Made by a program: the position numbers and the translations under genes
Assembly: GCA_000432995.1 (NCBI GenBank)
Contig: HF972670.1
Coordinates: 1 to 6,680 of the forward strand
Reading direction: 5' to 3'
Length of the DNA stretch: 6,680 bases
DNA from: Clostridium sp. CAG:1013
GTDB lineage: Bacteria > Bacillota > Clostridia > Oscillospirales > Acutalibacteraceae
Notes under the pieces: generated by a model
Database searches by the model: none
Seen by the model: only the letters and a program-made list of their open reading frames with translations
Told to the model about the DNA's origin: nothing
Shown here: one piece after another, positions 1 to 5,101 of the stretch
Position numbering within the stretch: the stretch's first letter is position 1
How the letters are laid out: every line of letters begins with the position of its first letter

Positions 1-312
1 CGCACGCTGCCGAAGGCAGATAGGAGGCATCGCCGGACGGATTTCGTTCAGCTTTCTAAGGCCGGTGTGGTGCTGACCGGCCGCGCTTTCGCCCTATGCG
101 CTTCGCACCGTGCGGGCGAAGGTGCTACTTTTCTTGCTGCAAAGCTGTGCTTTGCTTTCAGGTCAAGGCCGTAAGGCTCCGCCTTACCAACCGCGAACTT
201 TTTGAAAAAAGGTCGCTGCGTCCCGGTGGGACGCGTTTAGCGACTGACCGAAGCGGGAGCTGAGAAGATCAAAAACTTTTACGCTGAGTCCCGGCGAAAT
301 TCCCCGTTTTCC
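1..312. repeat. Gene-free block of clustered short palindromes
   Basis: No convincing gene lies here. The stretch is a run of unrelated perfect inverted repeats. CTGCC/GGCAG (7-11/15-19) has loop GAA. GGCCGGT/ACCGGCC (60-66/76-82) has a 9-nt loop. TTCGCCC/GGGCGAA (88-94/114-120) encloses a small TGCG/CGCA hairpin (97-100/104-107). GCAAAGC/GCTTTGC (139-145/149-155) has loop TGT. GTAAGGC/GCCTTAC (171-177/181-187) has loop TCC. GCGTCCC/GGGACGC (218-224/228-234) has loop GGT. The arms differ from one another, so this is not a direct-repeat array. None is followed by a T-run, so they do not look like terminators. The block ends just before the glyQS promoter. It may be an interspersed palindromic element or a structured RNA; this is inference, and only the inverted repeats themselves are seen directly. 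Confidence 0.6.
193..284. repeat. Nested inverted-repeat element within the palindrome block
   Basis: A compound foldable unit. The inner stem GCGTCCC/GGGACGC (218-224/228-234, loop GGT) is extended by an outer stem GTCGCT/AGCGAC (212-217/239-244) with a 4-nt bulge GTTT (235-238). Further out, AACTTTTTGA (196-205) and TCAAAAACTT (269-278) are inverted copies with one mismatch, and both are flanked by a GCG/CGC step. The nesting looks like a mobile palindromic repeat of about 90 bp with imperfect terminal arms, similar in style to REP/MITE-like intergenic elements. No transposase is present, and I could not check for copies elsewhere in the genome. Confidence 0.4.
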
Positions 313-341
313 TTGCAATCCCTCTTTGCTCATGCTACAAT
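313..341 (+). promoter_or_regulatory. Sigma-A-type promoter of glyQS
   Basis: The -35 element TTGCAA (313-318) is separated by exactly 17 bp from the -10 element TACAAT (336-341). A TG at 333-334 makes it an extended -10. The predicted transcription start is near 347-349, leaving a leader of only about 37 nt before the glyQS ATG. That is too short for a T-box riboswitch on this transcript. The core TGCTACAATAAA recurs at the next gene's promoter. Confidence 0.8.
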
Positions 342-384
342 AAACAGAAGTTTGAGAACTCATGAGAAAGGCGGTCCCTTCATT

Positions 385-1794
385 ATGAAAGCTACCGATA
401 AAACCATGGAGACTATCGTAAATCTCTGCAAGACCCGGGGCTTTATCTTCCCCGGCAGCGAGATCTACGGCGGCCTCTCCAACTCTTGGGACTACGGCCC
501 CTTGGGCGTGGAATTTAAAAATAACGTGAAAAAAGCCTGGTGGAAAAAGTTTGTCCAGGAATCTCCCTACAATGTGGGCGTGGACGCTGCCATCCTGATG
601 AATCCCCAGGTGTGGGTGGCCACCGGCCATGTGGGCGGCTTCTCCGATCCCCTCATGGACTGCAAGGACTGCAAGACCCGCCACCGGGCCGACAAGCTCA
701 TTGAGGACTTCACCGGCGAATCCGCCGACGGCTGGTCCAATGAGAAGATGATGGATTTCATCAAGGAAAATCACATCAAGTGCCCCCAGTGCGGCAGTGA
801 GAACTTCACCGAAATCCGTCAGTTCAACCTGATGTTCAAAACCTTCCAGGGTGTCACCGAGGACGCCAAGAGCGAGATCTATCTGCGGCCCGAGACTGCC
901 CAGGGTATCTTTGTCAACTTCCCCGCTGTTCAGCGTACCACCCGGAAGAAGCTGCCCTTCGGCATCGCTCAGGTGGGTAAGAGCTTCCGGAACGAGATCA
1001 CTCCCGGCAACTTTACCTTCCGTACTCGGGAATTCGAGCAGATGGAGCTGGAGTTCTTCTGCAAGCCCGACACCGATCTGGAATGGTTCGCTTACTGGAA
1101 GGACTTCTGCAAGCAGTGGCTGTTCAGCCTGGGTATGACCGAGGAGAACGTGCGGTTCCGGGATCACCGTCCCGAGGAGCTGTCCTTCTACTCCAAGGCC
1201 ACTACCGACGTGGAATACCTGTTCCCCTTCGGCTGGGGCGAGCTGTGGGGTATTGCTGACCGTACCGACTACGACCTGAAGCGTCATCAGGATCACTCCG
1301 GCAAGGATCTGACCTACTTCGACCAGGAGACGGGCGAGCATTACATCCCCTATGTGGTGGAGCCCTCTCTGGGCGCCGACCGTATGGCTCTGGCCTTCCT
1401 GTGCGACGCCTACGACGAGGAAGTGGTGGGCCAGGACAAGAACGGCAAGGACGACATTCGTGTGGTGCTCCATCTCCATCCCGCCCTGGCGCCCTTCAAG
1501 GCCGCTGTGCTGCCCCTGTCCAAGAAGCTTGGGCCCAAGGCCCAGGAGATCCACGACATGCTCTCCAAGGAGTTCATGGTGGATTACGACGAGGCCGGTT
1601 CCATCGGCAAGCGGTACCGTCGTCAGGACGAGATCGGCACTCCTCTGTGCGTCACCATCGACTTCGACACCGTGGGCGACGGCGAGAAAGAGCCCGATAA
1701 CTGCGTCACTGTCCGTGATCGCGACACCATGGAGCAGGTTCGTATTCCCATTGCGGAGCTGCGGGACTACATTGCCCAGAAGATCGCGTTCTAA
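385..1794 (+). CDS. glyQS: Glycine--tRNA ligase, single-chain class II type
   Basis: This cytoplasmic enzyme charges tRNA-Gly with glycine using ATP. The 469-residue product matches the homodimeric 'eukaryote-like' GlyRS family (about 460 residues), not the split alpha/beta enzyme. Visible landmarks are the N-terminal RGFIFPGSEIYGG segment (18-30); class II motif 2 around FRNE (201-204) and RTREFEQME (213-221); motif 3 with EPSLGADR (326-333); and a C-terminal HGTP-type anticodon-binding domain from about 358, starting IRVVLHLHPALAP. Two CxxC pairs (C93/C96 and C133/C136) in the insertion between the catalytic motifs could bind a metal. ATG at 385 is chosen because AAGGCGG (368-374) sits about 10 nt upstream. 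A longer in-frame TTG start at 313 would lie inside the -35 element, so it would not be transcribed. The gene is intact, has its own promoter and terminator, and appears monocistronic. Confidence 0.97.
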   Translation: MKATDKTMETIVNLCKTRGFIFPGSEIYGGLSNSWDYGPLGVEFKNNVKKAWWKKFVQESPYNVGVDAAILMNPQVWVATGHVGGFSDPLMDCKDCKTRHRADKLIEDFTGESADGWSNEKMMDFIKENHIKCPQCGSENFTEIRQFNLMFKTFQGVTEDAKSEIYLRPETAQGIFVNFPAVQRTTRKKLPFGIAQVGKSFRNEITPGNFTFRTREFEQMELEFFCKPDTDLEWFAYWKDFCKQWLFSLGMTEENVRFRDHRPEELSFYSKATTDVEYLFPFGWGELWGIADRTDYDLKRHQDHSGKDLTYFDQETGEHYIPYVVEPSLGADRMALAFLCDAYDEEVVGQDKNGKDDIRVVLHLHPALAPFKAAVLPLSKKLGPKAQEIHDMLSKEFMVDYDEAGSIGKRYRRQDEIGTPLCVTIDFDTVGDGEKEPDNCVTVRDRDTMEQVRIPIAELRDYIAQKIAF

Positions 1795-1812
1795 AATCCG
1801 TAAAAAACAAAT

Positions 1813-1856
1813 AAAGGGGCGGCCGTGTTTTTGCGGTCCGCCCTTTTCTTTGTTTT
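1813..1856 (+). terminator. Intrinsic terminator after glyQS
   Basis: The hairpin starts 18 bp after the stop codon. GGGCGG (1817-1822) pairs with CCGCCC (1838-1843). With one bulged T (1837), CCG (1823-1825) also pairs with CGG (1834-1836). Flanking AAA pairs with TTT at the base, and the loop is about GTTTTT. A U-rich tail TTTTCTTTGTTTT follows (1844-1856). It should separate glyQS transcription from the next gene. Confidence 0.85.
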
Positions 1857-1882
1857 GGAAGACGCGCCCCAGCGGAAAACCA

Positions 1883-1911
1883 TTGAATAATCCTTTTGGC
1901 TGTGCTACAAT
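1883..1911 (+). promoter_or_regulatory. Sigma-A-type promoter of the surface-protein gene
   Basis: The -35 element TTGAAT (1883-1888) has a 17-bp spacer to the -10 element TACAAT (1906-1911), with an extended -10 TG at 1903-1904. The geometry and the 12-base core TGCTACAATAAA are the same as in the glyQS promoter. The predicted start of transcription is around 1917-1919. Confidence 0.78.
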
Positions 1912-1942
1912 AAATTGATATGGAACCGCATCCTTACCCAGC

Positions 1943-1955
1943 AGGAGGTACTCCT
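1943..1955 (+). promoter_or_regulatory. Strong ribosome binding site inside a small inverted repeat
   Basis: AGGAGGT (1943-1949) is a near-perfect Shine-Dalgarno sequence about 7 nt before ATG 1956, and it decides the start. It is also the left arm of AGGAG-GTA-CTCCT (1943-1947/1951-1955), a 5-bp stem with a 3-nt loop that abuts the start codon. If formed in RNA this would mask the site. Whether it forms is unknown. Confidence 0.75.
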
Positions 1956-3193
1956 ATGAAACACAAACGCCGCTTCGCGGCTTTATTGGCGGCCCTTGGT
2001 CTGGCCGTCGGCTTGATGGCTGTGCCTGTTGTGGCCACCGAGTGCCTGTTGTGGCCACCGAAGGGAATACTCCCCCAGTCTATACGGAAAACCCCGGGGA
2101 AAACACCGGCGGCGGTGAAACGGTTTCGTCCCAGCCTCCGGTGGTGGAACCCACTCCGGCTCCGGAACCTTCCACGCCGGAACCCCCCGTCTCGTCGGAA
2201 CCCTCCGACAGCAGTTCGGAAGAACCCAGCACGCCTTCGGAAGATCCCAGCAGCGAATCTTCTCAGGAACCTGGCGAAAGTTCTGAGGATCCCTGGGGCG
2301 GCTCCTCTCAGGAACCGGAATCTTCCTATGTGGAGGAACCCAGTGAGGAGCCCACGGAAGAACCCTGGTGGCCGAGCGACACCCAGTCAGAGGATCCCAA
2401 TGCCGGGGCCGTTGTGGAAGTTACCACGCCCCCGGTGAATGAGCCGGAAACGATTGCTACCCCTCGGCCTTCTTTGGAGCGTCCCCAGGTTTCCCTGAAC
2501 ACAGGGAACAAGGACGACGAAGAGGAGGAAGAAGAGGATTCCGGCCCCAACTACGTCACCTTTGCCCAGCTGAATCTGCGGGGTAATTCCATGGCGGTCA
2601 CTCTGTTTTACAGCGGTGTGGGCTGTATCGCCTTGGGCGTGATCGGTCTTGTCACCATTCTGGTGTTTTATATTCGGGGCCGCCGGCGTTATTCCGAAGC
2701 CGAAGGCATCCTGGAAGAGATCCACGAAGCTGAGGTCCGTCAGCGTCCGGAACAGCAGATGCCTCTTCCTCCCGCTCAGGAGCCCCAGCCGGCACCTCTT
2801 CCGGTGCCTCCTCAGCGTCCTGCCCGGCAGGTGCCTCCCGGGGCGATTATGCCCGAGGAGGTCTCCCTGTACACCGAGGAATTCTCCTTGCCCGGCCGAG
2901 AGGACGGACAGCCTGTTCAGGACTACGCTCCCGGCTATGACGACGAGTACGAGAGTGAGTACGACCAGCAGGATTACGCTTCCAGCCAGGACGATTATTA
3001 CGATGACGCCTACTACGGCGACGAGTATTACGACGACGGGGACGAGTACGAGTATGAGGAGACTTCTTACACTCCCACTCAGGAACAGTACCAGCAGCCT
3101 GCTCCCCCCAGCGATCAAGAAGCTACCCGCCAGTTCAACACAGAGGAGATCCTTCGGGAGGCATTGCGCTACACCGACGACGATTTCCAGTAA
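1956..3193 (+). pseudogene. Type I membrane surface protein gene, frameshifted by a 20-bp duplication
   Basis: As written, translation from ATG 1956 leaves the proper frame at the tandem duplication and stops at 2438 after 160 residues, the last 130 or so being an Arg/Pro-rich out-of-frame tail. Deleting one 20-bp copy gives a continuous 405-residue protein, and the positions below refer to that form. Residues 1-27 are a signal peptide: basic KHKRR, a hydrophobic Ala/Leu core, and cleavage VVA|TE. Residues 28-205 are a low-complexity Pro/Glu/Ser/Thr ectodomain with repeated EEP/SSE patterns and an acidic run at 180-188. About 207-233 is a membrane helix, followed by RGRRR (234-238), which fits an outside-to-inside topology. 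A Pro/Gln-rich linker (about 257-300) leads to a Tyr/Asp/Glu-rich segment (316-365) and a C-terminal stretch ending in TDDDFQ. I recognise no family and assign no function. The ectodomain resembles a cell-wall-spanning stalk. The downstream frame is open and compositionally coherent for over 380 codons, so the break is recent, reversible or artefactual. Confidence 0.8.
2022..2061 (+). repeat. Perfect 20-bp tandem duplication at the signal-peptide cleavage site
   Basis: The unit GTGCCTGTTGTGGCCACCGA occurs at 2022-2041 and again, without spacer or mismatch, at 2042-2061. The flanking bases differ (T/A before, G/A after), so the repeat is exactly 20 bp. In the first copy it encodes VPVVATE in frame with the signal peptide. 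In the second copy the same residues are encoded in the frame of the downstream protein. It shifts the reading frame by two bases. Confidence 0.97.
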
Positions 3194-3206
3194 TCTCCAT
3201 ACAAAA

Positions 3207-3240
3207 GCCCCCGAGGGATTTTCCTCGGGGGTCTTTTTTT
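3207..3240 (+). terminator. Intrinsic terminator between convergent genes
   Basis: CCCCCGAGG (3208-3216) pairs perfectly with CCTCGGGGG (3223-3231) around a 6-nt loop GATTTT. A run of seven T's follows (3234-3240). It lies 13 bp after the plus-strand stop, and its T-run overlaps the first two bases of the TAA complement of the minus-strand ABC gene (3239-3241). On the minus strand the same hairpin is followed only by CTTTTGT, so it may stop transcription from that side more weakly. Confidence 0.92.
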
Positions 3241-5077
3241 ATTCGTTGAAGATGGTCTCGGCAGCTTCGGTTTCAAACTGCTTGTTGTACAGCTGGGCGT
3301 AATAGCCTCCCAGCTCCATCAGCTGTTGGTGAGTGCCTTGCTCAATGATCTTTCCCGCTCGCACCACCAGGATCATGTCCGCCTTGCGGATGGTGGACAG
3401 CCGGTGGGCGATGAGGAAGGAGGTGCGTCCGGTAAGCATGGTGGAGATGGCCTCCTGGATCAGGGCCTCGGTCTTGGTGTCGATGGAGGAGGTAGCCTCG
3501 TCCAGCACGAAAATCCGGGGGTTGGCCAGCACTGCTCGGGCAAAGGAGATCAGCTGCTTCTCGCCGGTGGAGAGCTGGCCGCCGCCCTCGCCCACGTCGC
3601 TGTCGTAACCGTGCTCCATGTGGGTGATGAAGTCGTGAGCGTTGACCAGTTTCGCCGCCTCCACGATTTCCTCATCGGTGGCGTCCAAGCGGCCGTAACG
3701 GATGTTTTCCTTTACCGAGCCGGAAAACAGGTGGGGCGTTTGCAACACGTAGCCGATGTTGCTGTGGAGCCACAGCATGCTCCGTTCCCGGTAGTCCTTC
3801 CCGTCGATGAGGATCCGCCCCGCGGTGGGCTCAAAGAACCGGCAGGCCAGATTCACCAGGGTGGATTTGCCGGCGCCGGTCTCGCCCACGATGGCCACTG
3901 TGGTACCGGCGGGCACGTCCAATGTGAAGTGTTCCAGCACGTTTTCCGTGCCGTCGGGATAGCGGAAGGAGATGTCGTCAAAGGTGATGTGTCCCTGAAG
4001 GGGTTCCCAGTTCTCCCGCTTGGGATCAAAGGAGGTGCCGTACTTTTCAATGACCTCCGGCGTGTCGGTGATCTGGGGCTCCAGCTCCATCAGAGCGAAT
4101 ACACGCTCGATATTGGCCTGGGTGGCGATGAAGTTAGAGATGGTCCGGGCAAGGGTCTGGACCGGGTCGGCAATGTTCAGGGCGAAGCTGGCGAACACAG
4201 TCAGCTCGCCGATACCGATGGTCCCCCAAAGCACCATGTTGCCGCCCCCGGTGATGACGAAAGCCACAGCCAGAGCGGTCAAAAATCCGATGATGGGCAC
4301 GTAAATTGCGTTTAAGAGCACTGCCCGGACGGTGGTATCCCGCATGCGGGAGGTGACTTCCTGGAAAGCGGCGGTATTCTTGTCCTCGATCACCATGGTC
4401 TTGGAGGTCTTGGCCCCGGAGATACCCTCGTTGTAATGGCGGGTGATCTCCGCGTTGATCTTCCGCACCTGGCGGTTGATCTTTAGGATCCTCTTTTGGA
4501 AGTAGAGGGTGAGCAGGGCGATGGCGGGCACCACCACGATGACCAGCAGAGCCAGCTTCCAGTTGATGGCCAGCATTACCACCATGGAGCCGATCACGTA
4601 GGCGGCGCTCCAGAAAATATCCACCATGCTCCAGGCGAACACGGTGCCGATCTTGTTGGTGTCACTCATCACCCGAGCCATGGTGGTGCCCACGGGGGTG
4701 ACGTTGTAGTAGGCAAAGCTCAAGGTCTGCAAATGGACAAACAGCTTCTTTTTCAGGTCACGGCCCAGGTACATTTCCACTTTCAGAGCGGCCCGGGCGA
4801 AGATCATGGTGGAGAGCATCTGGGCGAACACCACCCCGAAATACACCAGGGCGAACCCGGTGATCCCCTTGCTGGTGGCGGGGGTGACGAAAGTGTCCAC
4901 CGCGTAACCGGAGAGCAGGGGATAGGCGATGTCGCAGGCAGCGGCCAGAAGCATCAGCCCCAGGATGACCACCATGCTTTTTGAATAGGGCTTTAAAAAG
5001 GGCAGGAGCTTGGCCCAGATCTTCAGGGAGGAGAACCGGCCCTTTTGGTTTTGCAGTTCCATCTGTTCTATGTTCAT
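3239..5077 (-). CDS. Heterodimeric ABC exporter, catalytic-site half (TM288/BmrD-like)
   Basis: A 612-residue half-transporter: an N-terminal membrane domain with six predicted helices (about 35-320), then a nucleotide-binding domain (about 362-600). Visible motifs are Walker A GETGAGKS (398-405), Q-loop Q446, signature LSTGEKQ (502-508, departing from LSGGQ), Walker B IFVLDEATS (522-530) with catalytic Glu E527, D-loop SSID, and H-loop H558. The odd signature with an intact Walker B glutamate is what is known for the TM288/BmrD-type subunit. It should pair in the membrane with the product of the gene just upstream to export a substrate using ATP. The substrate (drug, lipid or peptide) cannot be told from sequence. 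ATG at 5077 is supported by GAGGT (5087-5091) 9 nt upstream. It lies 24 bp after the partner's stop, so it is co-transcribed. Intact. Confidence 0.95.
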   Translation of the reverse strand: MNIEQMELQNQKGRFSSLKIWAKLLPFLKPYSKSMVVILGLMLLAAACDIAYPLLSGYAVDTFVTPATSKGITGFALVYFGVVFAQMLSTMIFARAALKVEMYLGRDLKKKLFVHLQTLSFAYYNVTPVGTTMARVMSDTNKIGTVFAWSMVDIFWSAAYVIGSMVVMLAINWKLALLVIVVVPAIALLTLYFQKRILKINRQVRKINAEITRHYNEGISGAKTSKTMVIEDKNTAAFQEVTSRMRDTTVRAVLLNAIYVPIIGFLTALAVAFVITGGGNMVLWGTIGIGELTVFASFALNIADPVQTLARTISNFIATQANIERVFALMELEPQITDTPEVIEKYGTSFDPKRENWEPLQGHITFDDISFRYPDGTENVLEHFTLDVPAGTTVAIVGETGAGKSTLVNLACRFFEPTAGRILIDGKDYRERSMLWLHSNIGYVLQTPHLFSGSVKENIRYGRLDATDEEIVEAAKLVNAHDFITHMEHGYDSDVGEGGGQLSTGEKQLISFARAVLANPRIFVLDEATSSIDTKTEALIQEAISTMLTGRTSFLIAHRLSTIRKADMILVVRAGKIIEQGTHQQLMELGGYYAQLYNKQFETEAAETIFNE

Positions 5078-5101
5078 AGTGCGATTACCTCGTTATGTGG
5101 A

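Noticed and set aside
1..173. Plus-strand frame 1 is open from the window edge to a TAA at 171-173 (about 57 codons)
   Set aside because: It could be the 3' end of a gene, but the translation has no recognisable motif, has no visible start and runs straight through several palindromes. It is not supported as coding.
171..200. Possible T-box, from ACCGCG at 189-194
   Set aside because: Only a 6-base match to the T-box core is present, with no specifier stem or antiterminator, and it lies upstream of the glyQS promoter.
313..384. In-frame TTG at 313 as a longer start for glyQS
   Set aside because: The TTG is part of the -35 element and lies upstream of the predicted transcript. The extra 24 residues do not look like GlyRS, and ATG 385 has a ribosome binding site.
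184..1554. A 456-codon open frame on the minus strand opposite glyQS
   Set aside because: It is antisense to a clearly recognisable synthetase, matches no domain, and is typical of the long antisense frames produced by GC-rich third positions.
1920..1955. ATG at 1920 as the start of the surface-protein gene (leaderless)
   Set aside because: It coincides with the predicted transcription start and would put a Pro-rich extension before the signal peptide. The AGGAGGT 7 nt before ATG 1956 is much better support.
2042..2061. GTG at 2042 as a genuine start giving a 383-residue protein
   Set aside because: There is no ribosome binding site before it. It is the duplicated copy of a valine codon, and starting here would discard the signal peptide of an obvious membrane protein.
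2042..2070. Programmed ribosomal frameshifting to rejoin the two frames
   Set aside because: No slippery heptamer or stimulatory structure is visible. The exact duplication explains the frame change more simply.
2387..3118. Minus-strand open frame of 243 codons opposite the surface-protein gene, rich in Val/Ile/Leu
   Set aside because: The hydrophobic run is the antisense image of Asp/Glu/Tyr codons, not a real membrane protein. No start signals support it.
3326..4984. Plus-strand open frames at 3326-4315 and 4496-4984
   Set aside because: They are antisense to the conserved ABC exporter gene, are His/Gly-rich and have no motif.
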